Origin: Leishmania donovani
Lineage: Eukaryota; Euglenozoa; Kinetoplastea; Trypanosomatida; Trypanosomatidae
Reading direction: 5' to 3'
Length of the DNA stretch: 64,000 nt
Assembly (NCBI RefSeq): GCF_000227135.1
Contig: NC_018262.1
Coordinates: 1,312,223-1,376,222, forward strand
The position numbers were made by a program, and so were the translations under genes. Under the pieces are notes generated by a model. That model was not told where the DNA came from, did no database searches, and was given only the letters and a program-made list of their open reading frames with translations. Of the stretch, positions 9,991 through 20,946 are shown one piece after another; the stretch's first letter is position 1; the number at the start of each line of letters is the position of its first letter.

Positions 9991-12633
9991 TCGTAGCTGC
10001 GTCGAGAGGACAAGAGCTAAACTGGTACGCACCTGACTTGCTTGGGTATTCAGTCGCGGCAGTCCTGCCGTGAAGGGTGAGCGGTTGGGGAGATCGCGAG
10101 GTCGTTGCCCTTCTTCTTTGCGCAATGTGATTGTGCGTGTGGATACGTCGTCCCTGGAGATGTTGCGAGGAGCGCTCGAATTATCAAAAAGGTGTGACTG
10201 GTCACCGCATGCGCGTGGGCTAAAGCGAGAAACGGAGTGAGCGGCGCTGCGGGGCGAAGAAAGAAGGCAAATTCAGCGTTGTCGTGACAGGTGTGCCGAG
10301 ATTCCATAAAATGTCGACGAACCTGCGTCGATCTCTTTCTCTCTGTTCTTCTCAGTCTATAAGCTGACGCGTGTGTGCGTGCGTTCTCGGCAAACGTTTT
10401 TTTTTCTCTGTGAGGTACTTCTTGTCCGCTTCGCCAGTTGTGTCCAGCACATAGAAGGAAAAAAAAAGCAAAAAAAAAGAACGCGGTATTCTACCGTAGT
10501 TCGATTCGGGGAGCGGTCAGAGACACTGCTTGTGAGCAAGCAGCAAGTGGCAAAGCAACGGTGTGTGTATGGATTATGTGTGATCAGGTAAAGAATGGGA
10601 AGATGGGACAATACAGGCAAGTCAGGTGGAGGTCCTTCGGATAATATCAAAACCTGGAGTAAAAAAGGGGGTGGGCAGATGCCCTCGCAAAGGTAAAGAG
10701 AAGAGGATCACAGAGAAAGCCAAGCACGGTGAAAGATGGGCATGGGTGAGGAGGTGCCACAAGCCAGCACAAGAGCGCGAGCAAGCAAGCAAGCAGAAGG
10801 CAAACGCCGTTGCAGCAGCATGCGCGATCGGCCAAAGAGGAGTACGAAGAGTGGTGCACGGTGAGAGAAAGCTGAGCGCTTTCATGCGGAAATCAGCTCT
10901 CGTTTCCCGTACACCTGACGGCTCCGCAGAGCGTGCTATGGCACAGCAGGCGCTACTGCTGAGCTACCTTTTTCCTTTTTCGTTGCTGCAGTATTGAGCT
11001 GTGGGCGTGAGCCTACATGTATTTGATGTGTACTTGGGATGTGTTAGTTGTCCGACACCTGCTTAGAAGGTAATTCCTGATCTCCTTTACTTCGGTCTCT
11101 TGCATTCTCCTCATCTGCGCACCGTTTCGGGGAGGTGTAGAAAAAGGGGTGTTAGCCAACTGCACAAAGCAGGTAGACCCGAGAAATGGGGAGGGAGCGC
11201 TGCCTGCGCGTGGTGCAGTAAAGCGCACCAGAAGTGAGAAAGAAACAGGTAGTGGCAGGCAGTTTCTTCACACACACACACAAACGAAAGAAACATCAAA
11301 AAAAAAGTGAAAACGAAACGCATACACAAAAGCAGGCACAGGCGTGGGCAACAGCAGCAGCAGCAACAGCATACACAAACAGCATGAACATATAAATAAT
11401 GGTTCAGAGGAAGAAGGAAGATTCACGAGAAAGGTAAGCAAGCATGAAAGTGGTCGATACTCGCGTTTCTTTCCGCGGCTGCTGTTTGCTTTGTTTTTTT
11501 TTTTTTTGTCGTTGGATTGCTTCGCAAAATTTAATGTCCACAAGATATAGATAAACGCGACGGCAAAAAGAAAACACCAAGACACGTCAGCGGCGCAGGA
11601 GATGTGCACGAATAACAGGAAGAGAACGGGTGCAGTTGCTGGGAGGTGCGCTTCGTGTACACGCGCTCTCAACTGTGTGGCAAGTAAGAAGATGGTCCTT
11701 CAGCGGCGTAGAGAGAGAGCGAGAGGCAGCGCAAGAAAGCAGAAGGTCAGTAAGAAAACAAAGAAGCACACACACGTACAGTCACAGCAAAAAAAAAAAA
11801 ACGCAGCAGAGAAATCAAGGCAGCAAAACAGCAGTACACCACCACCACCACCACCACCCACACACACGCAAACCATGTTCGATCCGTCAAAACTATAAGC
11901 AGGATAGAAGCACGCAGCGGGGCAGCCAAACGACAATCGCGTACGCAGAGCTTTTATAGGCAACTGGTGTTGAGCTTTTCCCTTTTTTCTTCGTTTTGCC
12001 AACTTCACTCATTTCACGTCGCCGCACATGCACGCGCGCTCTCACGCCTACGCGAAGACACTGCGACACCAACACTCGAAAAGACGACGAAGTGGGAATC
12101 AATAATGCAAACCCGAAAAAAAAAAAGAAAGGGAGGGGGATGGTGATGCAACAGAAAAAAAAGTGCGAGGAGAGATTATGCAAGAAGCGCACACCGAAGT
12201 CGAAATCCAGCGCACCATGGTACACATGTTCAGCAACAAAACCCTCGCTGTCTCCAAAGCAGAACACTCACACACTTATGCGACTTTACCTCGCCCTGCA
12301 ACATCTCCGTCCTCTTCCAGAAACCCACCAGATTTCCTTTTTTCGATGCTCTTCTTCGTCCGCTGCTGAAAGTGGCATCTCTCATTTCGACTCGCCACAT
12401 GGCATGAGGGAGAGCCTTCTAAGAACTCGAGGACGCCCGCAACCATGTACTAGATGCAGCCGGTATGGGGGGGGGGAGGGGGTCATCGTGGAGTGGGAGG
12501 GGTGTGTCAGTGCACAAAGAATGAGCGATGAGGCGCCTCCTCCACAGAGGTGAGGGTGGCGCCCGCAATCTGTGAAGAGCAAGCCGGCAACCCCCGCCCC
12601 AAACGGTAAAGCCAATGCTATCGTGCCCCGGCT
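9991..12633. other. Intergenic spacer of 2.6 kb with homopolymer and CAC repeats
   Basis: No gene is supported. Contents include A/T homopolymers (near 10447-10480, a T-run around 11494-11508, A-runs near 11788-11801 and 12116-12126), a CAC trinucleotide run at about 11837-11858 and a G-run near 12469-12476. It should contain the 3' UTR of the histidine phosphatase gene and the 5' processing signals of the gene at 9990. The purine-rich stretch around 10447-10480 reads as a long pyrimidine tract on the transcribed strand. Confidence 0.55.
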
Positions 12634-15327
12634 TCACGCGCTGTCGAGAGCGGCGTCAAGCTTTGTCTCGTCCCACAGCCCACGTGCCACGCAGATGCAC
12701 CCATACGTCAGCAACATCAGGAGACCAGCTTTCGGCTCATAAACGTTGCAAATGCCTGCCATCGCCCCAGGCGCACGCGATCCGAAGAGAAGGGCAAAGA
12801 CAAAACTCATGGCGCTGATAATAAACAGCTTGAGCGCGATTGCAGCGATCAGACGGGCCCCGCACAAGAAGCATGCCATGGCCCCCTTCGGAACGCGGTT
12901 CGTCGGCGATAAATCCTCGTCGAGGTCGACGGCGTCGTTCTGCCACTCCACTGCGCTTATGTACTCAGCCCCGCCAGCGCTGGAGCAGCCGAGATGATGC
13001 AGTGGCTCCACGCTCAAGGGAAAGCCACCGGCGTCCTCCTGTGAGCCGGCGGCGGCGGTCCTACCTTTTGCGCGCAACCCTTTAAGGCGCAGCTGCTCCA
13101 CCGCGCTGCGAAGGCGTCGCATGCGCCAGCCGTCAGGCCGGCAAGAGAAGTGCACGACTGCCGCAAATGCCACCTCCCAGGCAACTGAAAAGATGCCGAA
13201 CCACAGCGTTGCCGCGTTGCGGGGTTGCACGAGCACATTGAAGAAGATGAGAAAGGCTGCCACGGCTCGCAATCCGGAGGAGACAAATGCGGCATGAACA
13301 ACACTTCGCTGTCGGTAGATCCGCCGGTTCAGTGACTCCGTCAAGTCGCCTGAGGCACCGACGGCGGCAGCGGTATCAAAGGCAGGGTGTGTGCAGATCG
13401 TCCGGGAGGCACCTGCGCGTGCCAAGGTTGCATCCTCGCCAAGGTCCGCCTCGAAGCTCTTGCCGGCGAGACCCATGAGGGCGCTGCCGTAAGACGCACA
13501 TACCACAGGACATGCTGCGGCAACCGTAATTTCCAGGTTCGGCGACGGTGGTGAGCCGTCGATCCGCGACGCCGCCGTGGCAGGCACCAACGTGGCCGGC
13601 ATCGCAGGCGGCCGTAGCGAACAATTGGTCCTATGCTCCTCGGAGAGTCCTCTGCAGCTGCTCATGAAAGCGACGGTGGGGTCGCGGTGCCCGTCCTCTG
13701 GCACGGCGCACTTCTCAGCCTCCCACCCCTCCTCCCTGTACCGCTGGCCTGATACCGAGTCGCCCTCTTTCAGCGGTATTCTGCTTTCCATGCGGTGAAG
13801 ACTGCCGTTGCCACTCCCAACGGCCTCCGTGTCTTCCGCACATTCACCTAGGTTGCGCCCATGATTGTTAATAGTGACTGAGTTGCTCGAAGACTGCGCG
13901 GGTGTTCCGGTGGGCAAGCGGATCCTTTCACAGCCTTCGCCGGCTTTTGGGTACTCATTGGGCCGCTGAGAGTGTGCAGGTGCAGAGGCGGTCGCAGTCC
14001 GCGACTGACCGCTGGAGTGATTCTGCGACGCACTGTCGGGCATGTGGTCGTGGTGATGACTCGCAGACTTCGGCATTTGTGGTGGCAGCTGCTGAGGCGT
14101 GCGCATCTGCGTCGGAAGGCCTGAGGAGCTGCACCTGGGGCCTTCGCTTTTTGAGGCGGCCCTTGCGGGCAGCCTGGTGGGGGGCGCGAACGGGTTTGCT
14201 GCATAAACCGGCGACACCGCCTCCATGCGACTTTCTGTAGTGGACGGCACACGGCGATTCGCGTGCCGTTTGTCAAGAATCTCACCGCTCTGTCTCGGCT
14301 GCACGCGACCGCCAGCGAAGCTGAACGGCACATCCGCATCGTTGTCTACTTCCTCGGCTTCGTCTTCAAAGCTGGCACACTCGTCTTCGCCACCATTGAC
14401 ATACCCGCCGCCGCTGCCGCCCTCCGCGGCGCAACGCTCCTTCTCTAGGATGAGCAGGATCGGGTCCCGTGGCTCTGCATCGGCGCCCTCTACGAGCCAG
14501 TTTACCCCCTCCGATTTTTCCAGGTGGTACACCTGGTTGCCAACACCGTAGCGCCGCATGATTACAAACGACAAAAAATCCGTCTCGTAGACGACGCGGG
14601 CGGGGTAGAAGTGCGAGACGACAGAGCCGAGCGCGTCGCCGTGAGTGACGAGAATAACGTCGCGAGGTGGGAATTCCGACAACATGCTCGAGCTTTTCTC
14701 TTTACCGCACGCCACCGATTTTGATGACGTGCTGCGCGGCGGCAGCCGGCTCACTTTCCGGTTTGTGACGGCTTCTGGGACGGCGGCACCGTGTGCAGTC
14801 GGCGACTCTTCTTCTCTCGTGCGAGACGCATCTTTGAGGGATCTGGTAGCCGTCATAAGTCCGCCGTATAAGTCACCGTTTCGGAGAAAGCTGGCGACGT
14901 ACCGCTCCGTCGCCATTTCGATGGACTCCCCCCACGCGGGTAGCCGCCCCACGACACATGACTTCGACGGTATCGGCAGCTTCGGTGCACGTGATGCCTT
15001 GATACGGATTGGGCCAAACACCTCGGCTAGGGTGTTGTCAATCACCATGGAGTGCGCCGCTCCGATGCCGTGGTGCTGCAGCGCCTCTGCCGTCTGCAAC
15101 GTGCGAAGAAACGGCGAAACAACGAGGGCAGCAGAGCGGGCTGCATCTTTGCCGAGGTGGTGCTGGAGACGAGCTGCCAGTGCCTTTATGGCAACCACGC
15201 CAGCCTCTGACAAAGGCGGGTTAGACTCGGCTGGCGCATCAGGGTAGCTATCGCGCCGCTCGCCGTGGCGCAACACCACAACGCGCTGCGAAGGGTACGG
15301 GAGAGCAGTGCTGGAGATCGCTGGCAT
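12634..15327 (-). CDS. Histidine phosphatase (phosphoglycerate mutase-like) with multi-pass membrane C-terminus
   Basis: The protein is 897 aa; the ATG at 15327 is the first in frame. The N-terminal 290 residues form a branch-1 histidine phosphatase domain: the RHGE motif at 20-23 supplies the phospho-accepting His21, SPFLRTLQTA (71-80) contributes the second Arg, LAEVFG (about 100-105) a likely acid, and LVTHGDAL the second catalytic His at 229. A Ser-rich insertion sits before that last motif. Residues about 300-670 are low-complexity. The C-terminal third is hydrophobic, with two probable membrane segments at about 678-727 and about three more between 816 and 886. Enzymes of this fold dephosphorylate sugars, lipids or proteins; the substrate cannot be read from the sequence. 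The membrane tail suggests an anchored phosphatase facing the cytosol. All key residues of the fold seem present, so activity is plausible. Confidence 0.88.
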   Translation of the reverse strand: MPAISSTALPYPSQRVVVLRHGERRDSYPDAPAESNPPLSEAGVVAIKALAARLQHHLGKDAARSAALVVSPFLRTLQTAEALQHHGIGAAHSMVIDNTLAEVFGPIRIKASRAPKLPIPSKSCVVGRLPAWGESIEMATERYVASFLRNGDLYGGLMTATRSLKDASRTREEESPTAHGAAVPEAVTNRKVSRLPPRSTSSKSVACGKEKSSSMLSEFPPRDVILVTHGDALGSVVSHFYPARVVYETDFLSFVIMRRYGVGNQVYHLEKSEGVNWLVEGADAEPRDPILLILEKERCAAEGGSGGGYVNGGEDECASFEDEAEEVDNDADVPFSFAGGRVQPRQSGEILDKRHANRRVPSTTESRMEAVSPVYAANPFAPPTRLPARAASKSEGPRCSSSGLPTQMRTPQQLPPQMPKSASHHHDHMPDSASQNHSSGQSRTATASAPAHSQRPNEYPKAGEGCERIRLPTGTPAQSSSNSVTINNHGRNLGECAEDTEAVGSGNGSLHRMESRIPLKEGDSVSGQRYREEGWEAEKCAVPEDGHRDPTVAFMSSCRGLSEEHRTNCSLRPPAMPATLVPATAASRIDGSPPSPNLEITVAAACPVVCASYGSALMGLAGKSFEADLGEDATLARAGASRTICTHPAFDTAAAVGASGDLTESLNRRIYRQRSVVHAAFVSSGLRAVAAFLIFFNVLVQPRNAATLWFGIFSVAWEVAFAAVVHFSCRPDGWRMRRLRSAVEQLRLKGLRAKGRTAAAGSQEDAGGFPLSVEPLHHLGCSSAGGAEYISAVEWQNDAVDLDEDLSPTNRVPKGAMACFLCGARLIAAIALKLFIISAMSFVFALLFGSRAPGAMAGICNVYEPKAGLLMLLTYGCICVARGLWDETKLDAALDSA

Positions 15328-17230
15328 GATTAATGGCGAGGAAGGGTGGGTCGTGCTTGCAGCAGGAGCCAGATGTGCAAAAATGTGCACACGCAAGCAC
15401 GCATTCAAGCCGAACCTCACGCGCAGGCGTTGATGCGTTTTCTTGTTTTTTTTTTGCTTAGCTCCAAGCGTTCAACGAAGAAACCATCGCACGAACAACG
15501 AGCGCGTACTACAAGAAAAGAGAAAAGTGATGATAGAGAGAGAAGGGCAGAGCAACAGATAAGGAAACACGCAGACGGTCGACGGCAAACAAAACGATAG
15601 AGAGAAAGCGCCACTGCCGCCGCCCTTTCCTCCCTCGTCTCTTTTTGTGCGAGGAGGCTGTCGCTTCGCGAGTCAGCTGATCTGTGCCTCCGCCTATTTT
15701 CCTAGTGTGAGCCTGCGCGAGAGAGGCAAGATATGTGGGCAGCTGCTGTGTTTGATGGCACTGAAGAAGGGCTCGCCTGACTTTGGTAGAGCGTACACAT
15801 ACCAGAGAAAAACAAAGTGGCGTGAGCACCCAAGAAGCTAGAGGTAGGCAGGGAGAGGGAGTTGATGCAATGCACAAAATCGGTATGGTATCGAAAGATG
15901 TGGAAACGTCTAGGGAAAAAAGCCGGCTGGCGTGTTCAGCGTCGCGCGTGCGCTCATGTACGTTCGCGCGGCGGCACACCGCATTACTCGCTGCAACGCA
16001 CCGCAACATCGGTGAAAGAAGCGGAGAAAGATGACCACGACACGCGCTGGAGAGCTGCCGCAATGGTGTCCCACCGACTGGTGCCCCCCTCCAAACAGTG
16101 TTGGGGTACAGCTTCCCATCATCGACGCAAGTGCGAAACAGCATTAACCGTCACTTGCCAGGCCTAGATGCCGCAGCGTTGCGTAGGATCTGATGCAGCC
16201 ATCTGCGTGTTGCGCGTGAGATTGATTTGATGCTTTTTTTTGTTTGCTTTCCGTTGTTGCTTCGTGTTATTCTTGTTCCTCCTTTCATGTATGTGTGTGC
16301 ACCTGTGTGCGGATCTTTTACTGCGGTCCTTCGGTCGCGCTGCTTATGCTGCTGTTTTTTCTGTTTTCTCCGCCCAAGACGGAGCTGAAGTAGTACATGG
16401 AGGCTGACGCACAGACACCCGCGTCCGTGGGTGTCTGTGCGCAACTTCAGGCCTGCAGGTATCACACCGTTTTGGATCGGTGGCGGTCCGCATCCACGGA
16501 AGAAGCGTGAAAAAAAAGCCGACATTATCACCTGACATCACCGCACACTTCGAAAGCGCAGCCGCCCCTTGCATAGAGGCAAGCAAGCACCTGTGCTTGA
16601 TGGTGCGTGTCGTTGGCTTCCTTTTATTTTCTCCCGTCCTGCCTCTCACGGCGAAAACAGGAGTGAGAAGGAAAAGAAAACACGGGAGCAACCAAGACGA
16701 GCATGAGCAAGTCGATGAAACACACACACGCACACAAACCCTGAGAAGCAACAGGACATCTACAACAAACAACAACAGAAGCAAGAAGAAACAAAATAAA
16801 AACAAAAACCGAGTGGAAGAAGAAGCGATGCAGAGCACCCACAAAAAAAAAACATACACCGATGCTTTACATTTTTTTTTCGTCTCTCTCCCGTTACGTT
16901 GACACGACGCCCCCTCCCACCACCACCAACACCACCACATAAAAAAAATGGGTTGTCGTTTGCTTGCGTGCCTGATGTCTCTTCGTGTGCATCTCCTCAT
17001 CAGAATATTGGCATGGACGAATCAGGGGGAAAGGAGAGAGGGGCAGGAGCGGGAACGATGCTCCCTCTTTCTCTTCCTGCCTGCGTGTTTGTGTGTCTGG
17101 TTTTTGTTGCTCTTGTTGTTGCTTTTTGGGTGAGGGGGGCGACAAGGACGACACACACGCGCACAGGCACAGGCGCAGATATGAATAAATCAACAACAGG
17201 GTCGACGTGGAATGAGAGAGCCGTCGTCAG
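15328..17230. other. Intergenic spacer of 1.9 kb containing a strong hairpin
   Basis: No gene is supported on either strand. The lower part (15400-15600) is purine-rich on the plus strand and offers pyrimidine tracts for splicing of the phosphatase transcript. The upper part is the probable 3' UTR of the RRM gene and holds the 13-bp hairpin at 16408-16441. Short A-runs (16843-16851, 16940-16948) and a CCA-rich run around 16911-16938 complete it. Confidence 0.55.
16408..16441. repeat. Perfect 13-bp inverted repeat with 8-nt loop
   Basis: Arm 16408-16420 (CGCACAGACACCC) pairs perfectly with 16429-16441 (GGGTGTCTGTGCG), and the loop is 16421-16428 (GCGTCCGT). It lies about 800 nt downstream of the RRM gene stop on the transcribed strand and 1.1 kb upstream of the next start. 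It would fold as a very stable stem in the RNA. The surrounding sequence is not low-complexity, so a chance repeat is unlikely. Confidence 0.85.
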
Positions 17231-19345
17231 TCAGTCGCCCAAGTACGGCGGCGGCAGTGGTGGGGGCGGAAACATGTCACCTACGTCATCCCCACCTGCA
17301 ACGTACGGAGGAGGCAACGCGTAAGGCGGCAAGCTCGGCGAGGCACCAACGTGCGAGAGACGTGAGGAGCGCGGGGCGGGGCGGTACTCTGGTGCAGGGC
17401 TGAGCGCCTCCACGTAGGACGGCGGCGGCGGTGGTGGCGGTGGCGGCGGTGGAAACCCGACGCCGTCACGGAGGCTCGGCAGACCAGCGTAGTCGCCGTA
17501 CAAAGCCTCGATTTTCGGCGGCGGTGTCGGGCGGTACTCGGGGGAATTGGCGATGAGCTGAAAATGAGGGACAAACTCCTTTGCAGCGGCGTTCATGTGC
17601 GAGCCACTCGGCGAGGACATGACGTCGATCCGCTTGTCTTTTTCAGCTCCTGACGCGGCAGGCGCAGCTCCGCCGCCCATCGCTTTCGGTGGCGAAATTG
17701 GAGCTGCGGAGGCGGCTGCAATGGCATGAGCTCTCGCTGCAATCGCCCCCGCCACCGCTGCGGCTCGATCGACAAAGCCACCGAAGGAGCTCGCATTCGG
17801 AACGGCAGCAGCAGCACCAGATAGCGTTGACCCTGTCTGAACCACATAGGCTGGCGTAGGAGAAGTGGAGACCGGCCGCACCATGCTGGTCTCGGATTTG
17901 CCGGTTGGAATCGACGCAGCACCTACGTGGGCGGCGGCGACAGAGGTGGTTTCACAAGCAGCGCCCCCATTTCCGTTGCCAGCAGGTTTGGCCTTCCCAT
18001 GCAGCGCTGTTGTGGTGTTGTCGATAGTAAGGAGAGAAGGGCTAGAGGTCGGCGAAGAGCTCATGCAAGAGTTGTGAGCCGCCGTGCTTGCGGCAGCACC
18101 GCCGCTCCCCGTCTTTGCGAAGCTGTCACCTGCGCCATCGCAGTCGCGCTCCGTTTTCACTGGATTGCCGCGGCGGCTGGGAGAGATGTACGGAGGCGAC
18201 ACCTGCACTCGCAACGTACATCCACGAGTGTTCTTGCCGTCCACATCTAGCGCCTTGCGCGTCGCCTCAAGGTTCGCGAACGTGATGAAGGCGCGTCGAC
18301 GGTGAGATGGCGCCTTATCCTCAACAAACGCCGACGAGACAATCGGAAGCGGCTCGAAGAAGGATAGCACCTCTGCTAAAGTCGCGCCTTCGTACAGGTT
18401 GTACACAACGACGGTGTTCAGAGTCTGCGGCAGGTGCGTCCAATGCTTCTTCACATCGTCCCAGTGCTGGTCGCGTAACTTGCGTAGGGTGGCGTCCTCG
18501 AGCGAGGGCACGGGAACGAGTGGGGAGACAGGACGGAGGATGAATGGGAGCAGATCGCCTTCGTCGTCCGAGTCCTCGTCCTCGTACTTCTCCAGCAGGT
18601 CGCAGGCATCTTGGGAGGACGGCATAATGATGACACCGCCGTCTTGCGGCCGCTGCTCATCGTGGTAGCGCAGGTCGAACTCGGACCAGCCACTGAACTC
18701 CTGAAACTCACGCAGAGCCTCCGCCGGGTCCCAGTCCTTGTGAAAGCGAATGCCGACGAGGTGGCTGTGGGTGGCGAGACTTAAGCCGTAATCGAGCAGC
18801 AGATAAAAGCCCAATCCGTGCACGTCGTCGAGCGAGCTGTCGGACGAAAACTCGGAGTAGTCGATGAAGCTTGCCTCAAACTCGTTACTGGTCCCAGCGG
18901 TAGCGGCAGCGTTGTCAGTGGTCGCGTCGGAACCCACAGACGCAGAGGGCAAAGCAGGAGAGGCGGCGGGGCTCATCCACTTCCTTGCCTTCGCAGCCGG
19001 CTCCACCTGTAGGCATTCCAGAATCTCCTTAACGTGAAGAGCCCCGGGCAGATAATCGGCGTACCGCAACAGCGGCATCAAGGCGGTGCCTGTCAGGACA
19101 GACTCCGCCTCGCCGTGCTCGCAGTCCAGTCCAAACCGCTTGGCACAGAGTGATAGCAGCTTGCGGAGCGTCGGCGCGAAGACGGGAAAGTGGAGGCGGA
19201 ATGGACGGCGAGTGCCCACCTCGTTCACGCAAAGCACCACATCATACTCGATGCCGAGCAAGAAGCGCAGCGATGACGGAACGCTCAAAGCCTTTAGCTC
19301 AAGGAAGTCAAGCCCGTACTGATTGAGGTCGTGTACGGTTTTCAT
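17231..19345 (-). CDS. RRM-containing protein with proline-rich C-terminus
   Basis: The protein is 704 aa, starting at the first in-frame ATG (19345). Residues about 1-130 form an ordered N-terminal region with a beta-like strand pair (YDVVLCVNE, FRLHFPVF) and a helix, not recognised with confidence. A region rich in Asp/Ser/Glu and a second ordered part follow. An RNA recognition motif lies at about 307-390: TVVVYNLYEG resembles RNP2, RRRAFITF resembles RNP1, and it ends with RVQVSPPYISPS. The rest is Ala/Ser-rich and disordered, ending in several long poly-Pro runs with PPY/PPPY motifs that could bind WW or SH3-like domains. RRM proteins are major post-transcriptional regulators in trypanosomatids; a role in mRNA metabolism is therefore likely but unproven. 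RNP1 is degenerate, so the RRM could also serve protein binding. Confidence 0.85.
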   Translation of the reverse strand: MKTVHDLNQYGLDFLELKALSVPSSLRFLLGIEYDVVLCVNEVGTRRPFRLHFPVFAPTLRKLLSLCAKRFGLDCEHGEAESVLTGTALMPLLRYADYLPGALHVKEILECLQVEPAAKARKWMSPAASPALPSASVGSDATTDNAAATAGTSNEFEASFIDYSEFSSDSSLDDVHGLGFYLLLDYGLSLATHSHLVGIRFHKDWDPAEALREFQEFSGWSEFDLRYHDEQRPQDGGVIIMPSSQDACDLLEKYEDEDSDDEGDLLPFILRPVSPLVPVPSLEDATLRKLRDQHWDDVKKHWTHLPQTLNTVVVYNLYEGATLAEVLSFFEPLPIVSSAFVEDKAPSHRRRAFITFANLEATRKALDVDGKNTRGCTLRVQVSPPYISPSRRGNPVKTERDCDGAGDSFAKTGSGGAAASTAAHNSCMSSSPTSSPSLLTIDNTTTALHGKAKPAGNGNGGAACETTSVAAAHVGAASIPTGKSETSMVRPVSTSPTPAYVVQTGSTLSGAAAAVPNASSFGGFVDRAAAVAGAIAARAHAIAAASAAPISPPKAMGGGAAPAASGAEKDKRIDVMSSPSGSHMNAAAKEFVPHFQLIANSPEYRPTPPPKIEALYGDYAGLPSLRDGVGFPPPPPPPPPPPSYVEALSPAPEYRPAPRSSRLSHVGASPSLPPYALPPPYVAGGDDVGDMFPPPPLPPPYLGD

Positions 19346-20535
19346 TATTTGTGCAGCGAATTGGAGGCCTTTCCTTTCTAAGCTTCGCTTCCTTTGAAGT
19401 TCGTGCTTGCTCTTCGCTGGGGAAGCGCACGTCGACTGACGAAGACACACACACACACGCAGACACACGTTGTAACGACGACGTGACAATGATGAAGGGG
19501 TATTTGTGTGTATGTGTGTGTGTGTGTGTGTTGGAGATGTGCTGCCGCGCACGAAATGGTCAGGAAGCAGAAACAAAGAGAAGGCAAGCCACTCAATTAA
19601 AAGAAAAAAGAGAAGACGGTGGCAGAGGAGTGGCGCAGAACTGGACCTGTTCCCGTCCCGTCTCGTCACGAACTTTGCTCGTCAACTTCAGAGCCCGATC
19701 GTTCTATGTGGGGCGATCGCGGGAAGGAAAGAAAAAGAGTACACTCTGACAGAAGCGGCGAAACGGGAGAGATGCGGAATGAGGTGACAGCGACGGTGGA
19801 GCTATGCCGCCTATCCGTACCAGAGCAGGTGTGGGGGAGGGAGAGGGGGGGGGAGAGAAATGCGACGTTGCTTCCTCAACTTTTACCCTCTGCAGTCATA
19901 GTGCGCTGGCTGCTCTGATCACGTGCGCCCTTGCCACGGCGATGACGTGCCCTGAGCCTGTTTTTTGCTTGACAGAGCAAACAGGAAAGAGAGAGCGAAC
20001 GCGAAACGATGCGCCGCGAAGCACAACAGCAAAGCCACAAGAACAGCGAAAAGGGGAAATAAATATATAACGGAACACGATGCGGCGTGGTCCGGGGTGG
20101 TGAGACAGATAAAGGTCAAACAAAGACGAGAAACAAGAGAGTCGATGGACAAGGCGGAGGCTCGGGGGTGGGGGTTGATGATGGTGGTCGTGGCCTCGAA
20201 AAGTGCGGCGATAGTGAAGCCGAGAAAACGGGTGAAATAAAAACAGGCGCAATATATGGAGATCTGTGTGCGTAGTCAAGCCAAACAAGCGAGAAAGGTG
20301 TAGCGAAAAGGAAGATGTATATATATGTGTGTGTGTGCACGGGAATGTGTGTGCTCGAGATAGAATGTGCGCCAGGCAATAAGTGCACGTGCGCGCTGTG
20401 CGCGCTGTGCGCGCTTCCTCGTGTGGCTTCCTTTTTCTTTCCTTTTCTTTTTCTTCGGGGGGAGGGGAAGAGTCGACAAGCGTTACAGTGTTTTTTCCTT
20501 CTCCCTTTATTTAGTATTGTTGTCGTTGATTCTCG

Positions 20536-20536
<1 letters not shown>

Positions 20537-20589
<53 letters not shown>
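20537..20589. repeat. (TG)26 microsatellite abutting assembly gap
   Basis: Twenty-six TG units plus a final T run from 20537 to 20589. The sequence then reads CGT and breaks into Ns at 20593. The true repeat length is uncertain because the gap begins three bases after the tract. Confidence 0.95.
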
Positions 20590-20590
<1 letters not shown>

Positions 20591-20592
20591 GT

Positions 20593-20839
20593 NNNNNNNN
20601 NNNNNNNNNNNNNNNNNNNNNNNNNNNNNNNNNNNNNNNNNNNNNNNNNNNNNNNNNNNNNNNNNNNNNNNNNNNNNNNNNNNNNNNNNNNNNNNNNNNN
20701 NNNNNNNNNNNNNNNNNNNNNNNNNNNNNNNNNNNNNNNNNNNNNNNNNNNNNNNNNNNNNNNNNNNNNNNNNNNNNNNNNNNNNNNNNNNNNNNNNNNN
20801 NNNNNNNNNNNNNNNNNNNNNNNNNNNNNNNNNNNNNNN
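20593..20839. other. Assembly gap of 247 N
   Basis: All bases from 20593 to 20839 are N. The gap lies between the RRM gene start and the kinase stop, so no called gene is interrupted. The position next to a long TG tract suggests an assembly failure at a simple repeat. Confidence 0.99.
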
Positions 20840-20946
20840 GGGGGTGCAGAGCGGCCTCCACCTCGCAGTGTGCGGCAGCGAAAACGGACACGCGGAAGAG
20901 CAAACACCAAGCCCGCACCCCTCTCCTCAGCCTCAGGAACGGGCTC

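Larger units (their letters stand above)
19346..20946. other. Intergenic spacer with GT tracts and an assembly gap
   Basis: No gene is supported. It contains a GT tract around 19504-19531, a G-rich cluster at 19833-19853, a long TG tract at 20537-20589, the N gap at 20593-20839, and then the 3' UTR of the nucleotide kinase gene from 20840. The stretch upstream of the RRM gene includes pyrimidine-rich sequence on the minus strand suited to trans-splicing. Because of the gap, a small feature could be missing here. Confidence 0.55.

Noticed and set aside
15328..15420. N-terminal extension of the histidine phosphatase
   Set aside because: The upstream codons contain no ATG; the frame opens with GTG, so the start is at 15327.
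20537..20839. TG tract plus gap considered as telomeric or centromeric sequence
   Set aside because: It is a plain dinucleotide repeat; no TTAGGG units, and genes continue on both sides.
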